From the NCBI GenBank assembly GCA_021464245.1, contig JADCRB010000016.1, forward strand, positions 12,709,459 to 12,773,458: a stretch of DNA of 64,000 nucleotides. The letters are read 5' to 3'. This document shows, in pieces, positions 47,529-59,933 of this stretch (positions are counted from its first letter, which is position 1; the number at the start of each line of letters is the position of its first letter). The notes under the pieces are model-generated. The model had not been told where the DNA came from. It was given only the letters and a program-made list of their open reading frames with translations, and ran no database searches. Position numbers and translations under genes: made by a program. The stretch comes from Carallia brachiata. Lineage: Eukaryota; Streptophyta; Magnoliopsida; Malpighiales; Rhizophoraceae.

Positions 47529-47789
47529 TTGTTTTTTTTGTTTTTGTTTTTTTTAGGAACAGCAACAACAGCAGCCAACAACGAAAAGAAACACCTCTAA
47601 GTGGGATGCTTTCAATTATTTATTGGAAAACTAATGGACGAGAGAATATGAAAAACGGGAATCAGGTTCAAAAAGCAGAAAATGTGTGAGGAAGTTTAAT
47701 TCAGTTTCCTCACAAAGTATTGACTGCTCACTGGTGCAGAAGCTCTAATGCTTTCAGCAATGTTGGCCTAAACCTGTCCAAATCAAGCT

Positions 47790-50028
47790 TTACACTTTGC
47801 TTTCCAAGTATACTGACTTGAATGCAAACCAGCCCTGCTTTTGGATCACCCTAGGGTCTCTCAGGACTACATGGTCAGCTGGATATTGGTTCACCAAGCT
47901 GCTCTCTTCTAGCTCTATCTTATACTCCAAGTACCTTAAGTTCAAGTTCTTGCAGGGCTCTTCATAGAACACTCTCGAGAGCCATTCGAAGCCTCCGAAT
48001 GGGACTACTTGGATCAGGGTTGCATTTTCAGGAAGGAAAAGAATGTTGGTTAGCCCAGCTCCATGAACTCCCAGCAAAACATCGCAGGAATTCACAATTT
48101 GTGCAAACCTCGCTAAATTGGCATCTGGCTCAGCCACAACTACATTGTACCCCAAACTTTGAGCCATCTCGGCAATTCCATCCACATCTGTAAAAGCTCT
48201 AGATCTTTTTCTTGAAATGATTAGGATTTTAGGCCTTTCCTTTTTGCCAACCCCAATTTTAACTGCAGTTCTTTTCTTCAATGAATATGAATTTCTCAGA
48301 AAATCCCTGAAATCTTTCATCGAAAACCCAGATATTGAAGGATCAACGTTGAGCTCTTTTCCTGGTTGACGTTTAAGGCCAACTACCATGCTTGGAAAGC
48401 AATGGACACCTGCTCTCTTATCAATGTCAACAATCTCATATCTTGATAATGCCCTCACCAATAGTTCAAACTTTGTCATCCACCAAGGTGCTTGGTTAGT
48501 GATTAGGAACTGCACTTCTCCAATAAAGGTTCGAGCAGTTGAGTACAGCGGGATCATGATATCAGCAAAGGCATGGAAATGGTTTCCTGCATATCCTCCA
48601 GTAGAAAATAGGACTGCAGTAACATTGTGATTTTGAGTGCACTGAGGGATGCCTTGACCATCACTTACAAGTTTCACTAACCATTCTTTCACAGCACTCA
48701 TTGCTGCCATGTCACCCTTTCGGGCATACGGCCTGATACTCCAGGAGGTGTTTTCTGCTGCCAGGATATCCATTTCAGACGTGACGATGAAAATGGTGGA
48801 TGAACTTCCATCAACCCTGATGTCCCCTTTAACATCACAGAAATCTGATATTTTTGTAATGTTGCAAATGGGAGCAAACGAATTGTTTATCGCAACATCT
48901 GCTTCTTAACAAATCAAATCCAAAACGTGCTTCAGCCAGAAAAAATTGTAAGGAAATTGTAACAAACTGAGAAAACTATTTGTTCTGCTTACGTCCATAA
49001 TTTACTAATGAACTTCAAGCCAGTTGAAACTTACTCCTGTCTATTTGCTGGGAGTTGCTTGAATCATTGAACTGCAAAGATTCTTCATTGCAATTTCTTC
49101 ATACACAAACACGAGAAAAGAAGTGATTCAGGATTGAAATATTATCATTTTCTGAAATTAGGTACATTTTTGTGGATGCTAACTGATTGCCTAATAAATG
49201 TAGATAACTTACCTTCTTCTGTTCTGCTTGTCTCGTTGACAATTGGCTTGTTGTCTCCTAATGAGGTTTCTGCACCTTCCAAAATTCAACATTAATGAAC
49301 TAATCTTAGATACATCAAAGCGAACTCAGCATCTCAGCTGTCCTGAACCAATCATGTTAATACTTGTTCTACAACATGTTTAATTCAACAGAATTGCTTG
49401 GGACATAGACATACCGGTGACAATAGAGCTACTTGTGTCACTGGTGTTCGCTATCTCCTCGATTACGACCTCTGCATCTTTAAACATGAAGAAGGAATTA
49501 TTTGCAGCATTAATGAAGTTGATATTAGGAAGTTCCATATTACGTACATTTCTGGCGAAACGTTGATCAATACATACCATTTCCAATTCCAGTTAACGTG
49601 GAGCCAACTCTATCATTGATAAGTTTCGATTCCTGAATGTCTTGGGTAGAAAACTGCAAATTCACTGAAGCAACAAATATGGGTGTAGATCAATTGCAAC
49701 AAATACTAGCATGTAGACTAATATGTCAAAGTATGAATAATGTGGGCGGCAACAAGAAAGCCTGTTTAAGGAGCTTAGCTTCTCTACATGTCATGCAGTT
49801 TGCAGTATGATTTGCTATTGAATTCTGAAAACATATTTTGACAGCTGAAGGGATCAAGAAGTTGACATGTAATATAGAGGACTCACAAATTGATAGACTG
49901 ATATAATAAGATTTGAAGAACATGCAAATGCTTAATGCAAGGAAAAAGCCAGCAGCCATTGCCCCATAACCCAACTTCTTCTGCACATTCTTGCTAAAGC
50001 TTCTGGCAAGCAAAGTGTCATACATCAT
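47790..50028 (-). CDS. GT61 family glycosyltransferase (xylan arabinosyl/xylosyltransferase-like), five exons
   Basis: Golgi type II membrane enzyme that decorates xylan-type cell-wall polysaccharides. Exons on the minus strand: 50028-49887, 49664-49578, 49477-49415, 49269-49213 and 48898-47790; phases agree and give 485 residues. Exon 1 encodes a short basic cytosolic tail and a membrane anchor (AMAAGFFLALSICMFF). Exons 2-4 encode a variable acidic/Ser-rich stem. The last exon holds the catalytic domain: CNITKISDFC, DIRVDGSSSTIFIV, FSTGGYAGNHFHAFADIMIP, KILIISRKRSRAFTD, and the hallmark GVHGAGLTNILFLPENA. Which sugar is transferred cannot be read from sequence. A skipped exon-like segment at 49071-49035 would introduce a stop. 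Start could be the second Met (50025). Appears intact. Confidence 0.92.
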
Positions 50029-50034
50029 TTTCAC

Positions 50035-52582
50035 TCAATTCGAGCTAGCTAGCTGGAAAGAACTAAAATTTCAAGACAAAATTCTGCGGATGGATGCATT
50101 TATTCACCAGTGTGTCAATGCTATTTTGCATCACAGGAGAAAAAGGATTGAAGCTTCTTCTTCAATATATTTGATGCTACTAATGATGATGCCCTCCACG
50201 TTCAAAGATTTAGTGAACATTATGACATGGTTTTGAAAGGGACTTTTGTAGTTGATTGTTGCGGCCAGCATCGCTTATAATATTAATAATTTACCGTTTT
50301 AGGTAACATTTCTACATAGATTCCGAAGTTGAAATTGTTCATGGGATTCTTTAACTTGGATTCCAGCTTTGAATGGAATAAGCCAACTAAATGTTGGCAC
50401 AAAATTAGGAACCATTTGAGAAAAATGTGAAACAACAAGAAGAAGAAAGTAGAGGTGGTTGGCTCTGAGATATCTTTAAGAAATGCAAGAAAAAATTTTG
50501 TAAGTACGTACAAGACTCCTCAGTGGCATCGCCACGTTTTCGGAAGTGAGGGCAATTGCCCCACTAAAAATTTACAAATGTGTAGAATTATTATAGAAAT
50601 TTTGAATTTATTTTTTTTAAAAATTCTCATTGTTCCCACTTAGAAATGTTGTTCACCTCCACTGAAAATTTAATTTTAAATCTACTTAATTCAAAATTAA
50701 AAATAAAAGCAATTTTTTAAGAGTATAATTACGTAAGTGTAAGTTAAATAGATATTAATAGAAACAAAAATTTTTCAGTAATTTTAATTAGTTACTTTTA
50801 GAAAAACAAAAAAATTAATTTGTTACTTTTTATTCGTGACTCCCTTAAAATTAAGACAAATAGTTTTTTCCTTTTTTTTATTAGGTAAAAAAATATGATA
50901 TATAAAAATTTTATAAACCAAATTTTAAAATTTTTTTTATCGAATTGTGCATTTTGATTTTGATGTCTTTTATTTTTAAACTAAATATTTTTTTTGTCAG
51001 ACATCAAAAATAAAATATGTATTCATGAAATTGTGATTTAGCATTAGTCAAACATATCAACATTAGTTTTAGCCTAGTTTATTAAATAAATTAAAGGTGA
51101 ACATAAGATAACTCAATTAAATTTGTTCGATTGTAGTCCTATGTAGTGTTGCTCTTAATGACCAAAATTTCTAGACCCGCTAATGTGTCTTCTCACATAA
51201 AAGCTCGTACATTTAGAAATTTACAATTAAACATTAGACTATTTTGAAAACAAGACTTCTAATTAAACATTAGACTAATTTGAAAACAAGACTTCTTGAT
51301 CAGAAAACTTCAATACCATAAAAAAAATTTCACATATAAACTTAAACTATTAGATGAGATTTAGGAATATATATTATTAAAATGTAACAAATGGTATTTT
51401 TTTTGTTTTTTTTATTAGCATGTTATTATTTTAATCCTCACTATTTCATGGGTACCCAATTAATTAAGAGAGGTGGTTGGCATCGGACCATAAAAAGGAA
51501 ATTAATACCTCTCTATTACGGTAGTGTCAACCAAAATCCCATTTGTGTTGGGAAGTTTTCTTTGGTGGTGCATGAGATTTGATTTCGAGGTAAATTTGTA
51601 ATGCAGTTTCTTTTTTTTTTTTTTTTGACCGAATTTGTGATGCAGTTAATGTCTGCGTAAGGTGTACTTCTAAATATTTTTTAGGTAGTCCACAATGCTC
51701 ACAAATCTTATCATAAACAATCTTAACCGCATCAGAAGGTAATTTGGTAAGAACTAGTGATAACTTGCAAAATTTTTACTGAATAATTTAATTTTAAATA
51801 ATAACAAAATAATTACATAATTCATCTAACAACATCTACAAGTTATTCTTTTTTTTTTAATTTTATTCATTTAACAGCTATTATTTTTTTATTACTACTT
51901 AATTATTATTTAAAATTACTATTTAATATTTCCCGACTTGCAAAATGCAATCCTTTGCTTAAGAATATTTTTGGGGAAATAACACCAAACACATGAAAAT
52001 TATGAGAGCGTCACAAAGGTCAAATAAGCAAATTTTTTGCGTCACAAAGGTCAATAAGCAAATTTTTTAACTTTCTAGTTTACTTTCTTCATGAAGCAAA
52101 TTTGTTAGGGTAATTGTGTTTTTGTGCATTTGGACATGTAGGATGACAGCCAAATTAAGAAGCTAATTTGTTTGGTATATTAAAGTAGGACATGTTAATT
52201 TACAAATAACAATCCATGACCCTGAATTTGGTGAGGTGCACGATGACGATGAATAGGTCATGGCTCATTGCACATATGCAATGAGTCATGGCCTCTTCGG
52301 TGCGTGTAATACATACTATATGATGCAATTTGCTCCCTTTATTTAAGTGTGTGTATGCGTAAGCGTGCCTCAGGACAAAACATTTTTTTTTAAATGTTAT
52401 GTTAATTGATCTATAGGATCGTAACATTGTCTTAATTACAATAAAATTTTGATAATTATAATATATTTTAATATTTTTAATTTATAGATTTGTGAGAAAT
52501 TTGCATACGATAAAGACAAAAAATTTAAAATTTTCTTTTAATTTCGACTTTATATACTTATATTATACTATAATCTAACATT
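50035..52582. other. Gene-free AT-rich stretch
   Basis: No gene supported. Contains GT61 upstream sequence, a diverged AT-rich block with poly(T), and a short direct duplication around 51215-51300 (ATTAAACATTAGACTA...TTTGAAAACAAGACTTCT). A small purine/pyrimidine-rich region lies near 51600. Confidence 0.55.
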
Positions 52583-53892
52583 TTATTTAAATTTGGGTAT
52601 CAGCCAAATTGGGGGTGGCATGTGCTCCTGGGAAAGACCAAGCTTGTAGTGTTTACCAAAGCTTCCATCCTTCAGGTTGTAGAAACCATTATCACAAGGG
52701 CCTCCACCACCACAAATCTCATACCCATACGGTGTGCCGTGTACGAAGAAGTCCGTAAAATCATCGGTGAAGTAGATGCAATCTGGCTGGCAACCAGGAT
52801 GATCAGAAGCCAAAACAGAGGTGGAGTAGTTACCTCCCAAGAAAATAGCAGCTCCACCAAGATCCAAAGTCTTAACCCACTTGGACTGCGCTCCTTGCTT
52901 TATTTGACGCTTCATTACCCTGAATCCATATGTCTTCAAATTTTGCAACCACCTATGAGCTAAAACTACCTCACCTTCCTTTGGCAATTCCACGAGATAA
53001 GCCGTCAACATACAAGCATAATGTTTCAGAGCAGGAGCGATTTTCTCAACCTTGGGAGGGGATTTGTCAATATCACAAGACCAAATGTCACCCCAATGCC
53101 TCAAACAGAGGAATTTCCCTTGGCTGTAGATAATGTCTGAATAGATTTGCAATTTAGGATGCAGGTAAGTCCAATGTTTGTCCCCTGATTTAATAAATGC
53201 CAATCTGTACCTATTTCCATATATAATCATCACGGCATAATCATCCGGATAAAGATCAGGATCTTTTGACAGAACAGCCTTATGGACAGTATACTCGAAG
53301 TTTAGATTTAATTCATCGTCTTCATTGTCTTCATCAGTGTGGTTAATGTCGTGATCCTCTTCTCCTTCGTTGCCATTGTTGTTGTTATTTCCATTATCTT
53401 CCTCGTCTTCATCCTCATCATCACCATTATCATTCTCATCCTCTTCGTCTTCTTCCTCATTCTCCTCGTCTTCCTCTTCGTCATCCTCCTCATCTTGAAA
53501 ATCTTTGTCTACGTCAATGTGATTTAGAGCGTCTTCTTGTTCCAGTTGGACTTGTGCTATCTCGTAATAGCCTATGATGGGAGGAAGGCAGATGACTGCA
53601 CCGGAGAACGGGTTAAGAAGGGACAGTGACATAGTCTCATCCATAGTGAACAACCAACCATGGGAAGATCCGCAACATCTTTTACCAAAAGGCACATCGA
53701 GTTGTTGTCCCGAATCCTTCTTTTTGGTCAAGCTGTACAGACCTCGCCTTTCATGGCTGTTATCCTCAGTTGGAATCACAAGCAAAGGAATTTGTTGCCG
53801 GTGAAGATTGTCATGCCGCTTCTCGTTCAAACTTTGTAGCCGGAAGCTTTCGATTGCAGCTGAACGCCATGACTTGCAAACTAAGCTAAATC
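52583..53892 (-). CDS. F-box-associated DUF295 (KIB1-4-type) protein with acidic insert, 5' incomplete
   Basis: Members are usually an F-box followed by a DUF295 beta-propeller-like domain and act as SCF adaptors. The frame runs from FSLVCKSWRSAAIESFRLQS (end of the F-box-type region, next to the N at 53893) through CCGSSHGWLFTMDETMSLSLLNPFSGAVICLPP, a DUF295 signature. It ends in GQEHMPPP-type sequence before TAA at 52583. The downstream part has LAFIKSGDKHWTYL, FLCLRHWGDIWSCD and a terminal DDFTDFFVHGTPYGYEICGG block. An unusual stretch of about 65 residues is almost all Asp/Glu/Asn (53514-53300). The internal Met at 53830 is unlikely to be the real start. The F-box N-terminus and ATG are not found upstream; the N marks a probable assembly problem. 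Confidence 0.8.
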
Positions 53893-53893
53893 N
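53893..53893. other. Ambiguous base (N)
   Basis: The only N in the window, lying exactly where the DUF295 frame loses its homology. It may mark a scaffold join or a collapsed gap. Confidence 0.95.
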
Positions 53894-54356
53894 ACCAAAA
53901 CAAAGTAGTTCACACAGTGACGTCTATTATGGAAATTCCTAAATTTACAATATTTAAAAACCACCCATAGCACATCCATTGGGACCATAGGAGCCCAAAT
54001 CACTTTCCAAAATTGTCATCATATTTGTTTAAGAATTAAAAAAGAAAACACCAAGAATATCTATATTTTTATCCACAACTGCAATCACATTAAGCATTTT
54101 TTTTTTCAAAAAAAAAATAAAGATAATTTGTAAAGGACATAATGAATTAATAAAAAGAGGAGCAGAGAAAGAATTGATTAATACTACACTTAAGTAAGAC
54201 TCATTAGTAATGAAAATGTTTTGGCTTTCATTGAATGATGGTGTGCTTCTTCCTTAAACTAACACCTACCATTTTGAGGCATCCCATTTTAAAAGCAAAA
54301 GGAAAAAGAAAAAGAAAAAGAAAAACTGTAAAAGAGAAAAAAAGAGAAAAGCATAC

Positions 54357-54517
54357 AGGGAGAGATCGCCGAGCTGGCGCAAGATCCCAACGAGACCGGA
54401 AACGGCGACGGCGTCGAGAACAGCCTTGGGATCCTCCTGGTTGTCGTTGGCCCCTCTGTAAAGCTCCGGCTGACCCAACCCGTACTCATTCCTCACCTCA
54501 AACCTCACCAAAGGCAT
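54357..54517 (-). pseudogene. SCAR: Orphan first exon of a SCAR/WAVE protein
   Basis: SCAR proteins activate the ARP2/3 complex for actin branching. ATG at 54517 opens [20 protein letters not shown], and the exon continues [20 protein letters not shown] then LGDL, the highly conserved N-terminal SCAR homology segment. The frame is open to a donor CTCCCT|GTATGC (exon end 54357; 161 nt). The next expected exon (a helix with FAAEIFHDLHEEVM-type sequence) and the large body exons of a roughly 1000+ residue protein are not found downstream on the minus strand; instead the DUF295 gene and GT61 lie there. Either the intron is very long, the locus is a fragment, or the assembly is misjoined at 53893. 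The upstream leader has (CT)n runs on the coding strand, as in intact plant genes. Confidence 0.75.
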
Positions 54518-55132
54518 TTCCTCTCTCTCTCTCTTCCTCTCTCTCTCTCTCTGAAGTCTGAACTAAATTAGTAGAAGAAAGAGAAAGAGAGAGAAAGTCA
54601 GACAAATGGAAAGTGGAGGAGAGAGGGAACAGGGAAGTGTGTTTAATGTCAGTGTAGAACTGAATGGAAGTGGTGGTCAGTCAAAGGAATGGAACGCAAA
54701 ATCTCTTTCTTTCTAGAGAGAGAAAGCGCTGCCTTCTTCACTTTCCAGTGAGAGAGAGAGCATTGCCAGCTCTGCAAGCCATTCCACCATTGGGAAAAAT
54801 GATGATGGTCAGCTGCAGCCGAGTGGCAGCACAGTGTTAGTCTCCTTGTAAGAAGACCAAATCGCCCTTCATTTCTTTCTTTCTTTTCCTTTTTTTTTTT
54901 TTAATTTACCGTTGCCATCCTCTGAATTACCTCCTATAATAAATCACACTTATATTTTAAAATACAACAAGATACATACTTTTTATGTACAAAAACAACA
55001 AACAAAACAATACTATTTTATTAACAGTTATTAGTCAAATATAACAAAGATAATAAAATAACATATATGCCCCTTTCTTACAATAACCTTTATTATTATT
55101 TAAGAAAATGGCTCTAATAATTAATAAATCAC
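54518..55132 (-). promoter_or_regulatory. 5' UTR/promoter region of the SCAR exon
   Basis: GA/CT-rich blocks (54524-54552, 54578-54598 and 54715-54757) upstream of the SCAR ATG resemble the GAGA-type leaders of plant genes. No other gene seen. Confidence 0.4.
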
Positions 55133-55135
55133 TCA

Positions 55136-55219
<84 letters not shown>
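55133..55219. repeat. (CA)n-(TA)n compound microsatellite
   Basis: About 27 CA units (55143-55198) run directly into about 10 TA units (to 55219). Likely polymorphic. Confidence 0.95.
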
Positions 55220-55879
55220 GAAACATTTATTCAACTAAAATTTCTAACAATACTATTATTTAAAAAAAAATACAACAAAAAAATTTAAAAGAAATTGAGC
55301 CTCTTTAAAATATTTTTTATGCTATCATTAATTACTTTAACAGCTAAGTTTAATGTTAGAACTCTAAACTTAATGCTCACCTTTTCTTTCTTTATTGTTA
55401 GATTTCTAATTCCAAAAGAATAAAAAAAAAATAATTAACATGCTCGAGTTATTTGCATCATTAATAATAGATCTAAATAACAAGTTCTTCATTGCTTCAC
55501 CTCTATTTGTGTTAGACGAAAATTAAAATCCCGACACTTCACAATGTCCAGTTAATGGCTTTTTTATTCATGAATGAGTTCTTTCAAATAATTCTTATTC
55601 ACTTATTTTTAATTCTTTGGTAGATGGGCTTCCATTATACAGTCTTATAAACAAGTTTACACTGTCTTTAAATATTAACTTTTTTTTTTTTTTTTTTTGC
55701 ATGTCCAGCTGTGGGCAGGTGATATTTAGTATCGGTCAAACTAAATTCGCCTTTTTGACGGTTGGAAAAGACCCTCTCCCTTAAAACGTGGCACTAATCA
55801 ATTTGGCATTACATCACAAGGGTTAGGGGAGTCTAGTGAGTTTTTTTTCTTTTTTTCTTTTTTTGTGTTTTTTGTCAAA
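55220..55879. other. Gene-free stretch
   Basis: AT-rich DNA with an 18-T run near 55681-55698. No gene supported. Confidence 0.5.
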
Positions 55880-57096
55880 TCAAGAAGAAAGAAATATATA
55901 TACACACATAACACACACAAAGTAAAGATTTTAAAATAATCTAAACTATTATAAAAATTAAAAATAACTATTTAAAAAAAATAATAATAAAATTGTTTCT
56001 CTCAATTTTCTATATTTTAAAATTTTTGTATGCGTTTTTTTATTAAGAATTCAAGGAACAGAATTCTTTTTTATTGACTTAAATATGCTTATTGTTTTTG
56101 AATTTTGATTAAGGCATGTTCCTTACGTCCTTAAAAAAAAAAAAATGGTGTAAGGACTTTGTGTTCAAGAAAACTCAAGTTTAATTAAAGGAAGGGCGTG
56201 AGGGAAAAAAAAGTTAATGGAGTTTTAAAAGAAATCAAGTGAGCGCCAAAAATTATTTTAAGTAAGAAAAATTTATAAATCGTACTAAATATTGTTCCTC
56301 TATAATCACATCTTATTTGTTTTTTTGTTTTTCCGTTTGAAATTTCTTCGTGAACTTTTGCGCTATCAACTGTGTGCCAAATGTATGATCTGTATTAAGA
56401 CTAATGCATTTCGTTTCACTTGTGGCTAATTTTTGCACTAATTTTAGGTTCATTCCATAGTTTTCATTTAGATTATTGAATTTTAAATGTCATATTTGGA
56501 TTTGGGCTGGGTTTTTTAAAACCTATTAGGCCAATGCTTGGGTGACTCCTACGTGGCAAGTACTTGTTATCCACATCACACTTCTAGGTCAAGTCAGCAG
56601 TCCATGTCTTAGAGTCAAGGCTTTCCGTTAGACCCATTTGAAGGAGGGGTAGGTTAGTTAAAATAAAACAAATCCTATGAATGTCAAACTATTGTTTTTA
56701 AATGCTAGCGTGAAAAAATAAAGTTGAGTATAGTATTGTATATTAACCCAATAAAAAAATAAGACAAGATAATTGTACACAATAAAAATATATTGACGTA
56801 ATATAATTAAATATATAATAAATAAAATTGATATCAATTAAAGATAATATATATGTTTGTATAATGCATATTGAAAAGTATACATGTACCTAGTAAGTAT
56901 AATAAGTAAAAATACAAGACAACATTAAATAACAAACTTATTTATATTTTGCACATTTATATATTTATATTATGTTTATAAACATATGAATGTATAGATG
57001 TTTGTATAAATATAAAAATAAGAATAGATAATTGTACTCAATAAATATATATTGATATAAAATGATTAATTATATTTAAAATAAAAATTGATATAC

Positions 57097-57132
<36 letters not shown>

Positions 57133-57470
57133 AGTATAATGTATAATAAAAAGTAATGTTTATAAGATCCATAATTAAAATTGTAAAACTTTGATTTTTG
57201 TGCATAAAATCCATTGTTAAGATAATATAACTATTTATTGTACGCTTTTGTTCTCTTCAAAAGAATCGGCCTAGCTGACCTGCACGTCGAGTTATGTTCG
57301 ATCTCAAATTTTCTGATAAATGTTGTGTCAAAGTCATTTTTCAATTGAGTTCATAAAGTTACTTTTTTTTGGGTCAAATTATCGAAATGAGTAGAATTTT
57401 AACATGTCTATTGAAAAGCGAAATATTATAAATCATTAAAATTCTATCAAGCCTCTGATTCAGCAAGGGA
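55880..57470 (+). repeat. Diverged ~1.5-kb direct repeat, copy A
   Basis: Matches 60480-62330 in order and orientation. Shared blocks include TTTTTTATTGACTTAAATATGC, ATGGTGTAAGGACTTTGTGT, CTCAAGTTTAAT...GTGTGAGGGAAAAAA...AATGGAGTTTTAAAA, TTAGGTTCATTCCATAGTTTT, and near the end GAGTTCATAAAGTTA...TTTGGGTCAAATTATCGAAAT. No coding frame. The nature of the unit (dead transposon or segmental duplicate) is unknown. It contains (TA)n at 57098-57128. Confidence 0.7.
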
Positions 57471-57659
57471 AACAGTGACCCAGTGACTTATGCCCTAACA
57501 AAGGTCAATATTTTGGTCGAGTTTTTTTAAAAACATGTTAATAAAAAAGCTTTTCGTCCTTCTGATTACCATGATTATAAATGATTGTTGTATCTAACTC
57601 ATAGAATTCTATCATTTCTTACAACTTTTTATAAATATGTGCATATAGATACTAACTAA

Positions 57660-57960
57660 TCACAAAAAATGATAGGAATATTATTTGAGGTAGTAACTTA
57701 ATAGTAAGTTGGTGTACTTTAACACTAAAAGTCTTGGAATCAAACTCCGTGCTTGCGTTCTCCCTTAATTAATCCATTCTGAGGATCTCATCCGGTGTAA
57801 GCAGTAATACGCAACAGTAAAAGCAGACTCGCTCGCTGAAACTCTTGTAACAAAGTCACGCTTGATCCTGCTGGAATTTAAGAGGTGAGTTAACTCCTTT
57901 GAAGTTGTTTAACAAGGTTTTAACAAACGGAGATTACCTTAATTTCAAATTAAGGATTTG
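57660..57960 (+). mobile_element. Possible SINE-head copy
   Basis: GAGGTAGTAACTTAATAGTAAG...GTCTTGGAATCAAACTCCGTGCTTGCG resembles the head of the SINE at 61840 (AATTAGTAATAAATTG...GGTTCAAGTCTTTGTGTTTGCG). The body is too diverged to confirm. Confidence 0.35.
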
Positions 57961-58927
57961 ATAACTAATATACCTAATAAAATCTTTTTTTACTGTAAAA
58001 AAAAAAAAAAAAACAAGGGTCGACTACTCTTCTTTATACAATATCTTTGAACTTTTTGTGTTCAAAAAATCTTTGAACTTTTGGTAATTGGTAGATTCGC
58101 AATTCATATCAAAGATTAATAATTAAGGTGTTATTAAGTGCATTAAGCAGCACCCTAAATTATTAAAAGAATAATTTTTTTTATAAAATTAAAATTTAAA
58201 TATTAATAAATATTATTTTAAAATATAAAGTATATATACTATATAAAATTAGTTAAAATATTTTTTTTGTTTTGAAGAATTTTTTTAAAAAAAATGCACA
58301 AAAAATATTATAATATTGAATTTGTATAACAGTACATCTAACTTTTTTGTAATTTTTTTATATTTAAAATAATTAACAATTAATTTGTTAAATATTAATT
58401 AAAAAAAATAATTCTAAAGATACTACAAGAGGTGCACAACACCTCAAAAAATAAAGCCCCCTACTCACATTATTAGTGAAAATTTTTTGAGGGGCTCACA
58501 TTGATAATGAGAATTTGTAGGGAGGTCAAGAGTCAAACTCTTGACCTCATTTTCGTCTTTTAAAAGTGGTGGCCACCCAAACTAGGCCTTAGTGGTTAAC
58601 TGTTTCGTAATAATTAACATGATTTGATCTAGTAGATAAGATCAGTTGTCCCGAGAGGCAGAGATCAGCTACATTAGATCCATCTCAAATAAAGTAACAA
58701 TAAGCTGGGACAATTTTTTTTTGGCTATTTTATATACGTAAGTTTTTTTTTTTTGTTTTTTTAAGGCTGTTTTATACACGCAAGGTTCTTGGTGAAGGTT
58801 TGACTTGGATCTTCCACTGGTCACTCAAAGTACTAGTTAGGCTGCACTTAACCCAAAACAAGATATTAGCATTGGTCTCAATTATCAAGTAAGCATTATT
58901 GAATAGCATTTATTATTTGCTCAATTA
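57961..58927. other. Gene-free stretch with a perfect 12-bp hairpin
   Basis: AT-rich spacer. At 58522-58548, GAGGTCAAGAGT and ACTCTTGACCTC form a perfect inverted repeat with a 3-base loop. No gene. Confidence 0.55.
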
Positions 58928-58937
58928 TTATAGGGTG

Positions 58938-59744
58938 TTTTTCTTTTTGACTCGAAGTAAAAGGCTATGCATTAAAGGTAAGCAAAGTACACAATGAGGT
59001 AGTCCAAAGAACCCATACACAGATTACATGAAAAATAAAGTAGGCCAAGTTGAATATACAAAATAGCTCCCCACAACAACCTAGCCTAAGTAGCAAACAT
59101 GCAAGCCATGAAAACTTAGCCCAGGCCCATAGTCTAGGAAAAGAAAGACTCATATGGGGATAGGCTCAAGGCATGTAGAAAAAGGTTTGGAAACAAAAGC
59201 TCCCGAACCCTATCGCCCACCGGCGGCGAGATCCTGACAAACTGGGAGAGGTAAGAGGTCACGACAGGCCAACGGCAACAAAGCTGCCTAAACGCCAACT
59301 AAAGCGCTATCCACAGAGCCCATGAAAACCCACTGCTGCAAGTCGAGACCACACCAAATGGAGGAGGATAATAGCAAAATCGGCAACCAGAAACACGGCC
59401 AGGAGAATCAAAAGCGCGCATCGATCTGTACACAGAAGCTTGAAACGGCTAAAAGACGCCCGTCCCCCTACGTCCTCCTCAGGGGAAACAAGGACGCGGG
59501 GTGGGGGAGGCAACCAGCAAAACCACCTATAGGGCCTCGACTGAAACGCACGAACAGCACCAAACACTAAAGACATGGACTCAAAAGAGATCAAGAGACC
59601 GAAACCACTACTAGAGGAGAAGCTTACGAAGAGCACGAAGCCCACCGAGGGGCACAAACACGACAAGCGTGATGGATCCGAGCTGCAGCCTCTCGGCGCA
59701 CAGTAGCAAGTACCGACACACGATAGAAGCAAAAGCTGGAACTC
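58938..59744 (-). mobile_element. ~800-bp GC-rich poly(A) retroposon, copy 2
   Basis: Flanked by a perfect 10-bp direct repeat TTATAGGGTG (58928-58937 and 59745-59754). On the minus strand it ends in an A-rich tail (AAAAAGAAAAA). Length 807 bp, almost the same as copy 1 (801 bp), so both are probably full length. Shared blocks with copy 1 are scattered along the element. Open frames occur on both strands (141 codons minus, 82 codons plus) but resemble no known protein. Confidence 0.7.
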
Positions 59745-59933
59745 TTATAGGGTGCTGCTTTTAATACACTTCGCATATTTTAGAAGAGTAAGTTGATTGG
59801 ATTAGTGCATGCTATTTTTTTTTCTATTTTTTAGTACAATTTATTCATAATTTTATAAAATATAAATTTATTTTTTATTTTTTTATCTCATATAAACTTT
59901 ACTTATTATATAATATATATCATTAGTAGATAG

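Noticed and set aside
49035..49071. Exon-like segment in the GT61 gene (FNDSSNSQQIDR)
   Set aside because: Including it puts a stop in frame; joining the exon ending at 49213 directly to 48898 keeps phase and gives 485 residues.
53308..53527. Met/Arg/Lys-rich and Ile/Val-rich frames opposite or shifted to the acidic tract
   Set aside because: Shadow frames of the Asp/Glu repeat in the DUF295 gene; not transmembrane or basic proteins.
55143..55219. CRISPR-like or regulatory array
   Set aside because: Plain dinucleotide microsatellite; CRISPR arrays are not expected in a plant nuclear genome, and none was seen elsewhere in the window.
55035..55226. Minus frame with a (CV)n stretch
   Set aside because: Translation of the CA/TA microsatellite.
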